Assembly: GCA_903935205.1 (NCBI GenBank)
Contig: CAIZQU010000086.1
Location: 55,995 to 119,994 of the forward strand
DNA from: an uncultured cyanobacterium
Lineage (GTDB): Bacteria; Cyanobacteriota; Cyanobacteriia; PCC-6307; Cyanobiaceae
Length of the DNA: 64,000 bases
Direction of reading: 5' to 3'
Position 1 is the first letter of the stretch. Each line of letters opens with the position of its first letter. The position numbers were made by a program, and so were the translations under genes. The notes beneath the pieces were generated by a model. That model had not been told where the DNA came from. It did not search any database and saw nothing but the letters and a program-made list of their open reading frames with translations. Shown piece by piece: positions 28,515-39,844 of this stretch.

Positions 28515-29225
28515 TTGCCCGTTGCCCTGATCACCGGCGCCTCCCGCGGCATCGGCGCCGCCACGGCCCGATCCTTTGCTGCCGCAGGTTTTGACCTGCT
28601 TCTGATCGCTCGGTCCAGCCAACCCTTCCTCGACCTCGCCGAGGAACTTCGGGCCCTCGGCCGCCGGGTGGAAACCCTGGAGCTTGATCTGGCCGACCCC
28701 ACGGCCATCGAACCCGGTATCGGCGAGCTCTGCGGCCGTGGGCTGGTGCCCACGGTCGTGATCAACAACGCCGGTGCCGCCTGGACCGGCCCCCTTGCCG
28801 CCATGCCCCTGGACCGCTGGCAATGGCTCCTGCAGCTCAACCTCACCAGCGTCTTCCAGGTCTGCTGCGCTGTGGTTCCGCTGCTGCGCCAACAAGGGGG
28901 TGGTCTCATTCTCAATGTCAGTAGCCATGCCTCCCGCCATGCCTTTCCGGAATGGGGGGCTTACTGCACGAGCAAGGCTGCCCTGGCTTCCTTCAGCCGC
29001 TGCCTGGCAGAGGAGGAGCGCGCCCATGGAATCCGGGTGGGAACCCTCACCCTGGGTTCGGTGAATACACCTCTATGGGATAGCGAGACGGTGCGCAGCC
29101 AATTCGACCGCCATGCCATGCTTTCCGCAGACCAGGCGGCCTCGGCCCTGCTCTACCTGGCCCAGCAACCCTCCACCCAGTCCGTGGAGGATCTCACCCT
29201 CATGCCGGCCGCCGGCGTCTTCTGA
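28515..29225 (+). CDS. Short-chain dehydrogenase/reductase (FabG-like)
   Basis: 236 residues from TTG 28515, 24 bases after accA. Classical SDR: cofactor loop ITGASRGIGAATA, NNAG in VVINNAGAAW, catalytic Ser in LNVSSHASRH and YxxxK as YCTSKAALASF. It is one of the conserved companions of ado-aar-accA in cyanobacteria. The substrate (ketoacyl-ACP, sugar or pterin, given folE next door) is not determined by sequence. The TTG is chosen because the Rossmann strand starts only three residues later. Confidence 0.9.
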   Translation: MPVALITGASRGIGAATARSFAAAGFDLLLIARSSQPFLDLAEELRALGRRVETLELDLADPTAIEPGIGELCGRGLVPTVVINNAGAAWTGPLAAMPLDRWQWLLQLNLTSVFQVCCAVVPLLRQQGGGLILNVSSHASRHAFPEWGAYCTSKAALASFSRCLAEEERAHGIRVGTLTLGSVNTPLWDSETVRSQFDRHAMLSADQAASALLYLAQQPSTQSVEDLTLMPAAGVF

Positions 29226-29231
29226 ACTGCG

Positions 29232-29978
29232 ATGACATCCACTCTTCCGACGCCGATCACGGCACGCAGCATTGAGCCCACCAAACATGGCGCTCTCTCC
29301 ATCAGCCAGCGCATTCGTCAGCGGCTCCAGGAAGCTGATGTGCCGTTTCTGGCCAATGACAACATTTCAGATTTTCTGCACGAAGGCGAACTCGACCAAC
29401 TCGAGTCCGAAGTGGCCGAAAAGGTTCGCGAGCTCCTGCGCAGCCTGGTGATCGACATCGATAACGACCACAATACTGAGGAAACTGCAGAGCGCGTTGC
29501 TCGCATGTATCTCCATGAGGTGTTCAAGGGGCGTTATCATCCCCAGCCCAAGATTGCCTCTTTCCCCAATGTCAAGCAATTGGATGAGATCTATACAGTA
29601 GGCCCCATTTCTGTGCGTTCGGCCTGTTCGCATCATCTCGTTCCAATCCTCGGCAGTTGTTGGATCGGTATCAAGCCAGGCCAGCGGGTCATTGGGCTTT
29701 CCAAGTTTTCTCGGGTGGCCGACTGGGTGTTTTCAAGACCTCACATCCAGGAGGAAGCTGTGTTGATCCTTGCGGACGAAATCGAGCGTCTCTGTGAACC
29801 CCAGGGTTTGGCTATTTTGCTTAAAGCTCAGCACTATTGCATGAAGTGGCGGGGAGTGAAAGAACCCCAGGCCAGCATGATCAACTCAGTGGTTCGCGGT
29901 GACTTTCGCCACGACCCCAGCCTCAAAGCTGAATTCTTTGAGCTCGTCAAGCAACAGGAATCCTTGCTCAGCCACTGA
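29232..29978 (+). CDS. folE: GTP cyclohydrolase I
   Basis: 248 residues. Zinc ligands and GTP-site motifs are visible: RSACSHHLVPILG with Cys and His-His, WIGIKPGQRVIGLSKFSR and LLKAQHYCMKWRG with the second zinc Cys. The enzyme makes dihydroneopterin triphosphate for folate and pterin synthesis. A roughly 60-residue N-terminal extension precedes the core, normal for cyanobacteria. It begins six bases after the SDR. Its last 11 bases overlap the end of trpF on the other strand. Base composition is noticeably less GC-rich than the flanking genes. Confidence 0.96.
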   Translation: MTSTLPTPITARSIEPTKHGALSISQRIRQRLQEADVPFLANDNISDFLHEGELDQLESEVAEKVRELLRSLVIDIDNDHNTEETAERVARMYLHEVFKGRYHPQPKIASFPNVKQLDEIYTVGPISVRSACSHHLVPILGSCWIGIKPGQRVIGLSKFSRVADWVFSRPHIQEEAVLILADEIERLCEPQGLAILLKAQHYCMKWRGVKEPQASMINSVVRGDFRHDPSLKAEFFELVKQQESLLSH

Positions 29979-30645
29979 TTCCTTCCGCCAATTCCCCGCT
30001 GTTGCGCACCGCCTCCACCAAGGCCGCAACCCTGTCGAGGTTTTTGATGCCTGGCTCAACTTCCACCCCGCTGGAAGCATCAAGCCCCGCCGGCCTCACT
30101 GTCTTCAACAGCTGGGGAACCCTCTCCGGGGTGATCCCACCGGCCAGCCACCACGGCACCGGCACCTGGAACTCTCCCAGCCACTCCAGCGGCAGAGACT
30201 GACCCGTGCCCCCCAGCTGGCCTGGTACCCAGGCATCCAGTAGCAGCGCATCCACCACAGGGGCGAACTCCAGGGCCTGGTTCAGGTCCTCGGGGGTGCG
30301 GATCCGCAGCGCCTTCCACCACCTCACACCGTCCACCCGGCGCCGCAGCTCCTCGCAACGCCGGGCCGTTTCCATGCCGTGGAGCTGCACCACCTGGTGG
30401 CCTCCGACCTGCGGATCCAACAGGCTCAGATCGTCGTCGCCTGGATCGGCCACCACCAGCACTCTCCGGCACTGCGGGCGTTCGGCCGCCACCGCTGCAA
30501 ACAGTTCCTGGCGTTGCGAGGGATCCAGATAACGGGGCGAGCCGGCCACGCCGATCACTCCGATGGCATCGGCACCGAGGGCGGCGACGGCTCGGGCCTG
30601 ATCCGTCAACCGCAGACCGCAGACCTTGAGCAGAGGACGGTCCAT
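29968..30645 (-). CDS. trpF: Phosphoribosylanthranilate isomerase
   Basis: 225 residues, a small TIM barrel. It starts LLKVCGLRLTDQARAVAALGADAIGVI, with catalytic Cys in KVCGL, and has the catalytic Asp region LLLDAW, WWLAGGITPERV and GLDASSGVE-x-x-PGIKN near the C-terminus. It isomerises N-(5'-phosphoribosyl)anthranilate in tryptophan synthesis. The other trp genes are elsewhere, as usual in cyanobacteria. Its start is divergent from the M50 protease gene at 30758 and its end overlaps folE. Confidence 0.96.
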   Translation of the reverse strand: MDRPLLKVCGLRLTDQARAVAALGADAIGVIGVAGSPRYLDPSQRQELFAAVAAERPQCRRVLVVADPGDDDLSLLDPQVGGHQVVQLHGMETARRCEELRRRVDGVRWWKALRIRTPEDLNQALEFAPVVDALLLDAWVPGQLGGTGQSLPLEWLGEFQVPVPWWLAGGITPERVPQLLKTVRPAGLDASSGVEVEPGIKNLDRVAALVEAVRNSGELAEGISG

Positions 30646-30757
30646 CGGATCTCAGGTGGCGCGGAGGGTTCGGGGCACGCCAGCGGGCGGCGGCGGCGGT
30701 ATCACCTTTCTAGGATCGCTGTGAAGGAGAGCGGTCCCTACCGCGATCCCAGGCACG

Positions 30758-32107
30758 GTGTACCGGAGGATCGTGGGCGAAGGCTGGCTGTTGATGCGCA
30801 TCCGCGGGATCCCCCTTCGGATCCATCCCACCTGGTTTGTGATCCTGTTCGTTGCCACTTGGGGCTTCGAGCGGCGCTATCGGCTCAGCCTGGCCGACAC
30901 GGCCTCCGAACCGACCATCTGGAGCGTGGCTCTGGCCACGGCCCTGCTGCTGTTCGTCTCGGTGTTGCTCCATGAGCTCGGTCACTCCCTGGTGGCCATC
31001 CGCCAAGGCGTGAAGGTGCGCAGCATCACCCTGTTTCTGCTCGGAGGGGTGGCCAGCGTCGAGCGGGAGTGCTCCACGGCAATCGGGGCCCTGCTGGTGG
31101 CCCTGGCTGGTCCGGCTGTGAGCCTGGTGATCGGGATCGGCTTGCTGGCCCTGGTCCACCCCGTGAGCCACCACTCCAATCTGCTGGGGGAGATGGTCAC
31201 GCAGCTGGGGGTGCTCAATCTGGTGCTGGCTCTGTTCAACCTCCTTCCTGGCCTCCCCCTTGATGGCGGGCTGGTCGTGAAGGCCTTGGTCTGGCAGTTC
31301 ACCGGCAGCCGCCGGCGTGGCCTGGAGGTGGCCAACGCCTGTGGTCGTTTTCTCTCCTTTCTGGCCGTCGGCCTCGGCAGCGTTCTGGTGTTGCGCGGTG
31401 CCGGTGTAGGCGGTGTCTGGCTGATGCTCCTGGGTTGGTTCGGTCTTGGGGCAGCCCGGAACCAGGGTCAGGTTCTTCTGGTCCAGCAGGCCCTGCGCGA
31501 TCTGCGGGTCCGGGATGCCGCCCGCCGACGTTTTCGTGTGGTTGAGGCCGACACCACCCTGCGCCAGCTCACACAGTGGACCCCTACCCCGGCGAGCCAG
31601 GCCCCGGCCCGGTCGGCCGATGCCTCGCTCCAGCTCCATGGGCCGAGTGGTGGCTCCCCGCCGGACTGGGTGCTGGTCTGTGACCGCGGTCGCTGGCGTG
31701 GGGTGTTCGATGAGGCGATCCTCCAGCAGCTGCCGGTGCAACGCTGGGATACCGAGCGGGTGGCCAACCACCTCCAGCCCCTCGACAGCCTTCCCACCAT
31801 CGCTGAGTCCCAACCCCTCTGGCAGGCCGTCCGTCTGCTTGAGCAAGCTCCCGCTGGACGCCTGCTCATGCTTGGACCCGCTGGTCTGCCCAGCGGCACC
31901 GTCGAGCGCCCAGAAGTTGGGGAGGCCGTGTTGCAGCGGATCGGTCTGCGCCTTCCTCCCCAGCTTCTGGCCACGGCCCGCCGTCTCAATGCCTACCCCC
32001 TCGGTCTGGCCCTGCCCCAGCTGACCCTGGCGATGGAGCAGAGCGGTGAACTCGATGGGGATGGTCAGGGACGAAGTGGCACCGAGGTTTCCGCGGGGAG
32101 GCGGTAG
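30758..32107 (+). CDS. Site-2-protease-like M50 zinc metalloprotease
   Basis: 449 residues from GTG 30758 (GTG 30773 is an alternative, closer to the conserved start). Membrane helices surround the zinc motif HELGH (His72-Glu73-His76), and the third ligand Asp169 lies in LLPGLPLDGG, the two signatures of the SpoIVFB/S2P subgroup. The C-terminal 200 residues are soluble and resemble a degenerate pair of CBS modules, typical of this branch. Members cleave transmembrane regulatory proteins within the bilayer, such as anti-sigma factors; the client here is unknown. The last 43 bases overlap the ligase gene on the other strand. Confidence 0.92.
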   Translation: MYRRIVGEGWLLMRIRGIPLRIHPTWFVILFVATWGFERRYRLSLADTASEPTIWSVALATALLLFVSVLLHELGHSLVAIRQGVKVRSITLFLLGGVASVERECSTAIGALLVALAGPAVSLVIGIGLLALVHPVSHHSNLLGEMVTQLGVLNLVLALFNLLPGLPLDGGLVVKALVWQFTGSRRRGLEVANACGRFLSFLAVGLGSVLVLRGAGVGGVWLMLLGWFGLGAARNQGQVLLVQQALRDLRVRDAARRRFRVVEADTTLRQLTQWTPTPASQAPARSADASLQLHGPSGGSPPDWVLVCDRGRWRGVFDEAILQQLPVQRWDTERVANHLQPLDSLPTIAESQPLWQAVRLLEQAPAGRLLMLGPAGLPSGTVERPEVGEAVLQRIGLRLPPQLLATARRLNAYPLGLALPQLTLAMEQSGELDGDGQGRSGTEVSAGRR

Positions 32108-32910
32108 CGGTCGAGGCCGGACCGGACGGCTTCCCATTCGCAGGGCTGCAGGGGCTGCTCGATCCAGTGGTTGGGACGGCATCCGCCCTGCCCGCGCTCT
32201 GCCCATCCCAGGTCGAGATGGCGTTCCGCACAGCGGCGCAGATGGGCTTCGAGCTCGGATCCAACAAGCGGCAGGGGGACCAGCTGGGGCGGGTCTTCCC
32301 CAAACAGGATTCGCCAGAGATCCCCCGCCGGGGCGATCTGGATGCTGCCGTGCTGGAGCAGGGTTCCCCGGCTCCAGAGCTGGGCGCTGCCGATCCGCTT
32401 GGCTCCATCGCGGTGGACCAGATCGGCGGCCGTGCTCGTCGCAAAGCAGCTGGCCCGCTCTCGACTGGGCGCCCTGCGCCCGAAATGCAGGGGGTGTCCC
32501 AGCTCGGCGAAGGCCCTGCAGAGCCAGCCACAGGCCAGGCCATAGGCTCGGCTGCGCTGGGGCGGCGGCGCTGGCCAGACGAGGGCGTAGGTGATGTCTC
32601 CACCATGCAGGACAGCCCGACCGCCGCTCGGCCGCCGCACCAGATCGATGGTTCCGTTGGCCGCCAGCTCCAGCCAGTGGGGTGGCAGGGCGCGCTGGTG
32701 GTGACCCAGCGACAGGGTGGGGCGGCTCCAGCGGTAGAGGCGAAGACTGGGGGCCCCCGCAGGCGTCATTAGCGAGGCCTGCAGCAGGCTCTGGTCGATG
32801 GCCATCTGCCAGCACCCTTCGAGATCCAGGCTGGGTATCCAGCGGGCGGTGGTGCGGTGCTGGGGAGCTGCAGGCCCGGCCCCTCTGCTCGGGACTGGGC
32901 GGTTCAGCAA
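32065..32910 (-). CDS. Lipoate/biotin protein ligase family protein
   Basis: 281 residues. It has the LplA/LipB/BirA catalytic fold: LVRRPSGGRAVLHGGDITYALV, containing the RRxxGGxxVxH motif for lipoyl-AMP binding, and the catalytic Lys in GAKRIGSAQLWSRG, followed by LLQHGSI. The family attaches or transfers lipoyl or octanoyl groups to dehydrogenase E2 and GcvH proteins; whether this is a ligase or octanoyltransferase is not decidable here. It overlaps the end of crr6 (32904-32910), suggesting one leftward transcript. Confidence 0.88.
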   Translation of the reverse strand: MLNRPVPSRGAGPAAPQHRTTARWIPSLDLEGCWQMAIDQSLLQASLMTPAGAPSLRLYRWSRPTLSLGHHQRALPPHWLELAANGTIDLVRRPSGGRAVLHGGDITYALVWPAPPPQRSRAYGLACGWLCRAFAELGHPLHFGRRAPSRERASCFATSTAADLVHRDGAKRIGSAQLWSRGTLLQHGSIQIAPAGDLWRILFGEDPPQLVPLPLVGSELEAHLRRCAERHLDLGWAERGQGGCRPNHWIEQPLQPCEWEAVRSGLDRYRLPAETSVPLRP

Positions 32911-33413
32911 GGCGACCGCCTCAGGCCGGGGGCCTCCCAGAAGGAGGGTTCCAGATCGAACCCGAGGACAGCGGCCATCTGGGAAAGCTTCTGGCGGCAG
33001 GGCACACCGGCCTCCTGGGTCCAGCGATCGAGCCAGAAAAGGCGATGGGTGATCCAGAGCTCCAGGCTCTCCGGAGCGAAGCGGATTCCTTCGCTACGGC
33101 TGAAGCCATGGGGCAACAGCATCGCCACGTGGCGGGTGAGCTGCCCGCTGCTGCGCTCCAGGAGCAGGGGAAGCCAGGGCAGCAGCGCATCGGCACGCAG
33201 GCTCCAGAGGCGCAGCTCGGCAATCTCCGAGAGCTCGCGGGGATCCTCCGGATCCCGGGGCCAGTCGAACTGAAGCTCAAGGCTGCCGGCCGCATCCACC
33301 AGATCCGCCACTCCGCAGCCACGCAAAGCCTGGAGTGCGCCGAGGTCGAGGTCCCGGATCTGGGTGGCTTCGATCCGGAGGGTCGCCGGCACCGCCGGAG
33401 GTGGGTGGGCCAT
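32904..33413 (-). CDS. crr6: NDH-1 assembly factor CRR6-like (NdhI maturation)
   Basis: 169 residues from ATG 33413. The conserved core DWPRDPEDPRELSEIAELRLW followed by LPWLPLLLERSSGQLTRHVAMLLPHGFSRSEGI (landmarks PEDPRELSEI, LPHGFSRSEGI) is diagnostic of the CRR6/DUF1817 family. In Arabidopsis and Synechocystis CRR6 is a soluble factor needed to mature the NdhI subunit of the NDH-1 complex, which fits the NDH-1 CO2-uptake genes later in this window. It is divergent from psaM and overlaps the ligase gene. Confidence 0.88.
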   Translation of the reverse strand: MAHPPPAVPATLRIEATQIRDLDLGALQALRGCGVADLVDAAGSLELQFDWPRDPEDPRELSEIAELRLWSLRADALLPWLPLLLERSSGQLTRHVAMLLPHGFSRSEGIRFAPESLELWITHRLFWLDRWTQEAGVPCRQKLSQMAAVLGFDLEPSFWEAPGLRRSPC

Positions 33414-33500
33414 CAAGAGCTGTGACAGGGAGGGGGATGGGCCTGGACCGTAGCCACTCGGGGACAAAGAATGGCAGCGTTGCGTTTGTCTGACCCGATC

Positions 33501-33596
33501 ATGATCAACCAGACCGAAGTGCTCATCGCTCTGGTGGTGGCGGCCCATGCCGGGGTTCTGGCCGTTCGTCTCTGCTTCAGCCTCTACAAGGCCTGA
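33501..33596 (+). CDS. psaM: Photosystem I reaction centre subunit XII
   Basis: 31 residues, one transmembrane helix. The N-terminus MINQTEVLIALVVAAHAG and the end RLCFSLYKA follow the PsaM pattern (short polar start, hydrophobic helix, final LYK). PsaM is a small intrinsic PSI subunit that supports trimer formation. It is too short for routine gene calling, and was recognised by length plus pattern. An in-frame Arg near residue 23 and C-terminal LYK are as in other PsaM sequences. It lies in the divergent gap upstream of crr6. Confidence 0.9.
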   Translation: MINQTEVLIALVVAAHAGVLAVRLCFSLYKA

Positions 33597-33665
33597 GATC
33601 CAGCCTCAACCTTGGCAACCCTGAGCGGGGCTGCTACAAGCGGTAGATCGTCCAGCTAAGTCTCG

Positions 33666-35451
<1,786 letters not shown>

Positions 35452-35592
35452 CCGACGCCTGGACCACGGCTGCCCCGAGCTCATCCTGCTGTGGGGCAGC
35501 CCACCGTCCGCCCAGGCACCTTGCAAGCTGTGACCGTTGTTCCCAAAGCCGGTTGGGGTTGCTATCAAGTCTGTAGCTGACGTCACGAATCG

Positions 35593-36237
35593 ATGTCCCG
35601 CAACCTGCGCTGGGGGATCGGCCTGCTTCTGATCGCAGGACTTCTCCTGGGCGCATTCTTCTTCCTGCCCTTCCGCTCCTGGCTGCCTGGGGGCACTGTG
35701 GGCGACATCGCCACCCGGGAAGTGGTGAATGGAAGCAGCTTCAACCGCCTCTTCCCCAGGCCTCAGGCCGGGGAGGATCTGGTCTTCACCCAGGAGAAGC
35801 GTGGCTTCAGCCAGGCCCGTCTCAAAAGGGGTGATGAGGTGAAGGCCCTGCTCTCGATTTCGGATGTGGTCACAGCCCCGGCCAGCCGCAGCAAGTTTCT
35901 GCACAGTTCCGAGCAGCTCCAGTCCTGGCCCCTGGTGGACCAGGGAAGCCAGGCCAGTGCCCTGCTTGTGGCCGATCGCTTCCAGGTGAAAGTGATCGGC
36001 CAGGGAAGCGGACTCGATCTGCAGCAGCGCCATGAGCTGCTCGGAGCCTTTGACCTGCCTGGCCTGGCAGCCCTCAACCCGGCTCTCAAGCCCGCGAGCA
36101 AGGCCCGGGGACGTGAGGCCCTGCCCGCCGGCCAGGGTCAACCTGTGCGTCCCAAGGTCCGGGAACGCGAGCCTCAGGCCAGCCGCATCCCCGCCTTCCT
36201 GAACCGCAGCAAAGCCGTCCTGGAGCCCGCCGCATGA
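35593..36237 (+). CDS. Uncharacterised membrane-anchored protein
   Basis: 214 residues. A basic start and one transmembrane segment (WGIGLLLIAGLLLGAFFFLPF, residues 6-26) are followed by a folded region (about 30-155) and a basic, Ala/Pro-rich C-terminal tail (about 160-214). A motif such as FNRLFPRPQAGEDLVFTQEKRGFSQARL is present but matches no family I recognise. Its stop overlaps the start of the next gene (ATGA), so the two are a coupled pair. Confidence 0.7.
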   Translation: MSRNLRWGIGLLLIAGLLLGAFFFLPFRSWLPGGTVGDIATREVVNGSSFNRLFPRPQAGEDLVFTQEKRGFSQARLKRGDEVKALLSISDVVTAPASRSKFLHSSEQLQSWPLVDQGSQASALLVADRFQVKVIGQGSGLDLQQRHELLGAFDLPGLAALNPALKPASKARGREALPAGQGQPVRPKVREREPQASRIPAFLNRSKAVLEPAA

Positions 36238-37121
36238 GCGTCACCGTTCTTGAACGCCTGGAGCGTCTTCCCCGCCGCAATCTCACGGTTCTGGCACTCA
36301 AGGGGATCAGCACCCTGGTTCCCGGGGGCTGGCGTAACCAGACCAGCGCCACGGATCTCATCAGCGATGTGCTGGGCAGCGACGATCCAGAGCTGATCCA
36401 GCAGGTCCGTGCCCGGGCCGATGAGCTGAGCCGAGCCCGCCATGAGGGCTACCGCCGCGCCCTCAGCCTCTACGACGCCGTCAATCGCTCCCAGAAGGCT
36501 GCCGGGGGTCTGCGGGTCCTGGCCAATGTCGCCGGTGCTCTGCCGCTGGTCAAGAGGGTGGCCAGCCTCACTCCCGCCAGTGAGACGTTGCAGGCTGTCG
36601 ATCTGAGCCTGAAGGTTGCAGCCGAGATGCTCGCCTTCACCCAGGTCAATGGCCTGCCGGGGGATAGCTTCGCCGCCTTCTCATCCTCTCTTAACGAGTA
36701 CACCGACGAGGCTCGGGTCCGGATGGCCGCTCTGGTCTGCTTCGATGCCCTCCTGCCTCTCGGTGATCAGGCCTTGCATCGCCTCGATGGTCTGCTGGGG
36801 AAGGTTGGCAGCCGACAGCTGCACCAGTTACCCGCCTACGCCGGCATGGCTTCGCTGTTGCCGGGCCGGGGCGAAGCTGCCCATCTCGGCTTCCTGCGCC
36901 GAGGGGTCGACCACTGGCTGGGCTGGGCCGACGGCTTCGTCGGTGAACTCGGCCTCAACAGCCAGCGGGCGGTCCGGGCCCTGGAGGGCACCCTCGGCCC
37001 CTGGCACGGGGGCATGGAGCAGCTGGCCACTTTCCTGGACGCCTTCACCGACACCTATGCCCATACCGGGGTGCAGGCGGTGGCCCGGAGGCTGGTGGAG
37101 CGGGCGGCGGCGGAAATCTGA
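36234..37121 (+). CDS. Uncharacterised conserved-looking alpha-helical protein
   Basis: 295 residues, overlapping the preceding gene by four bases. It is mostly helical with amphipathic and mildly hydrophobic stretches (VLANVAGALPLVKRVASL, about residues 95-115) and no transmembrane signature of standard length. The start VLERLERLPRRNLTVLALKG and LDAFTDTYAHTGVQ near the end are the most distinctive segments. I do not recognise it. The coupling suggests it works with the membrane-anchored partner, perhaps at the thylakoid or plasma membrane. Confidence 0.7.
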   Translation: MSVTVLERLERLPRRNLTVLALKGISTLVPGGWRNQTSATDLISDVLGSDDPELIQQVRARADELSRARHEGYRRALSLYDAVNRSQKAAGGLRVLANVAGALPLVKRVASLTPASETLQAVDLSLKVAAEMLAFTQVNGLPGDSFAAFSSSLNEYTDEARVRMAALVCFDALLPLGDQALHRLDGLLGKVGSRQLHQLPAYAGMASLLPGRGEAAHLGFLRRGVDHWLGWADGFVGELGLNSQRAVRALEGTLGPWHGGMEQLATFLDAFTDTYAHTGVQAVARRLVERAAAEI

Positions 37122-37184
37122 AGCGCAGCCGCTGCCGGATGGCGCAGCATTCGGCAGACTCTCCATAGTCCCGGGAAAAGTGGC

Positions 37185-38057
37185 ATGCGCTGGTCGGATG
37201 GACGCCGGAGTGACAACGTCGAGGATCGCCGCGGCATGGGTGCCCCTGCCGTGGCCGGTGGAGTGGGGCTGGTGGGCATCCTGCTGGCCATCGCCGTCGC
37301 TCTGCTTGGGGGTGATCCCTTTGTCGTGCTGCAGCAATTTTCCGGTGGTGGCAGCCCTTTCAGTCCACCACCGGCCCAGGTGGGCCGTCAGTCAGGAGCT
37401 CGGCCGCCGGCTGACGACAAAATGGCCGACTTCGTTTCGGTGGTGCTGGCCGATACCGAAGACACATGGACCAAGGAGTTCCGCTCGCTTCGGGCCAACT
37501 ATCGACCGCCCAAGCTGGTGATCTTTGATGGCGTGGTTGCATCAGCCTGCGGCAGAGCAGCAGGAGCGATGGGGCCGTTCTACTGCCCTAATGATGAGAA
37601 GGTTTACATCGATCTCAATTTTTACCGCCAGCTGCGCCAGCAGCTGGGAGCACCCGGTGACTTTGCCCAGGCCTACGTGATTGCCCACGAGATCGGCCAC
37701 CATGTCCAACATCTGATGGGCATTGATCAAAAGGTTCAGAGGATGCAGCGGCAGATGCCCCAAGCCCAGGCTAACCAACTCTCGGTTCGTCTTGAACTCC
37801 AGGCCGATTGTCTCGCCGGCGTCTGGGCGAACAGCACCGCCACCCAACGCCGCACCCTGGAACAAGGGGACATCGAAGAAGCACTCAATGCTGCCGGCCG
37901 GATCGGTGACGACAATCTGCAGCGTCAGACCACCGGGCGTGTTCGACCTGACAGCTTCACCCATGGCACCTCAGCCCAACGTCAGCGCTGGTTCGCCCGC
38001 GGTCTGCAGAGCGGTGACATGAACAGCTGCGACACGTTCAACACCAACCAGGTCTGA
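37185..38057 (+). CDS. Neutral zinc metallopeptidase (YpfJ family)
   Basis: 290 residues. A short cytoplasmic start (MRWSDGRRSDNVEDRRG) precedes one transmembrane segment (VGLVGILLAIAVALLGG), then the extracytoplasmic peptidase domain with HEIGHH (His168, Glu169, His172) followed by HLMGIDQK and the LELQADCLAGVWA motif, whose Glu is a likely third ligand. FCPND-like FYCPNDEKVYIDLNFY is the other family landmark. This is the YpfJ/putative neutral zinc metallopeptidase (DUF/Pfam Zn_peptidase) family; substrate unknown. It ends about 660 bases before chlL, which is on the opposite strand. Confidence 0.93.
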   Translation: MRWSDGRRSDNVEDRRGMGAPAVAGGVGLVGILLAIAVALLGGDPFVVLQQFSGGGSPFSPPPAQVGRQSGARPPADDKMADFVSVVLADTEDTWTKEFRSLRANYRPPKLVIFDGVVASACGRAAGAMGPFYCPNDEKVYIDLNFYRQLRQQLGAPGDFAQAYVIAHEIGHHVQHLMGIDQKVQRMQRQMPQAQANQLSVRLELQADCLAGVWANSTATQRRTLEQGDIEEALNAAGRIGDDNLQRQTTGRVRPDSFTHGTSAQRQRWFARGLQSGDMNSCDTFNTNQV

Positions 38058-38720
38058 GCGCATGAGCGCCTGGGCGCCTGGGCGAGGAGCACCTGCTGAC
38101 CACCATGGGCGGATCAGCAGGTGCAGGCCATCATGGAGTGGCTGCCTGACTCTGGTTGACTTGCTGGTTGGATTCGATGAGCAACCCCCCTGGGCTCTGA
38201 CTGCATCCCGGCTTGGCTGGCCATGGATGTTTCCTGACTGGCCATAGGTGTTCAGCGATCAGATCAAGCCTTAGATCAGGCGTCAGATCAGGCATTGGAT
38301 ATGGACATCTGACCGCAATGGAGGCACTATCCGTAGCGCCCATGAGACAGCTGGATTCCCAATGTCTCCCGATCGAAGCGCTCAGAGACTCTGCTTGGTT
38401 GAACCCTGTTTGCTTGAAGTGAAACCATCGTGATATGGACTGAAACCATTGCTGCAGCATGTGCCTGAATCATCCCGTCCTCTGAACGGCTACAACAAAG
38501 TGAAGGGCCCATGGCGTGCCCTTGAACGGAACCTGAAGCCTACTGGCCAGCGTTGTGGAATGCTGGCTGGCGATGGATGCGATGGATTGGCGCATGCATC
38601 GCCAGCTGAGTTCAAGGATCTGCCGCAGCGCAGCGTTTCTAGCTCTTGGCGGTGATTTCAAACCATGGAGCTATGGAGACCCTGGCGGGTTCGAAGAACC
38701 GTTAGCCGTTGGAAACGAAC
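38058..38720. other. Gene-free 663-base interval with short direct repeats
   Basis: No convincing gene on either strand, and visibly lower GC than surroundings. Between about 38259 and 38294 there are three imperfect tandem copies of a unit like TAGATCAGGC. The 13-base word at 38231-38243 (TTCCTGACTGGCC) recurs at 56413-56425 in the other large gap. Short open frames exist but have no protein-like pattern. Both neighbouring genes end here, so it is convergent and terminator-containing, but no classical terminator was recognised. It may contain gene remnants or an RNA gene; neither is demonstrated. Confidence 0.45.
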
Positions 38721-39731
<1,011 letters not shown>

Positions 39732-39844
39732 TCAGGGTTTCGCAAGGTTGGCCCAGCGATTCCTTCCCTCCCGGTCTGGCGACGGTTGGAATCGATGGGT
39801 CGTTCGGCAGCGCATCCTCGTTCTGGTCTGTGTCCCTGGGGGGC

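Noticed and set aside
28494..29027. Antisense frame inside the SDR gene
   Set aside because: The plus-strand SDR has all its catalytic motifs; the antisense product is Gly-rich without pattern.
30710..32815. Long antisense open frame across the M50 protease
   Set aside because: Composition (Gln/His/Gly-rich) is that of a GC-driven shadow frame and the M50 motifs on the plus strand are intact.
38680..38720. tRNA-like GGTTCGAA word
   Set aside because: Only the T-loop-like word is present; no acceptor or anticodon arms could be paired.
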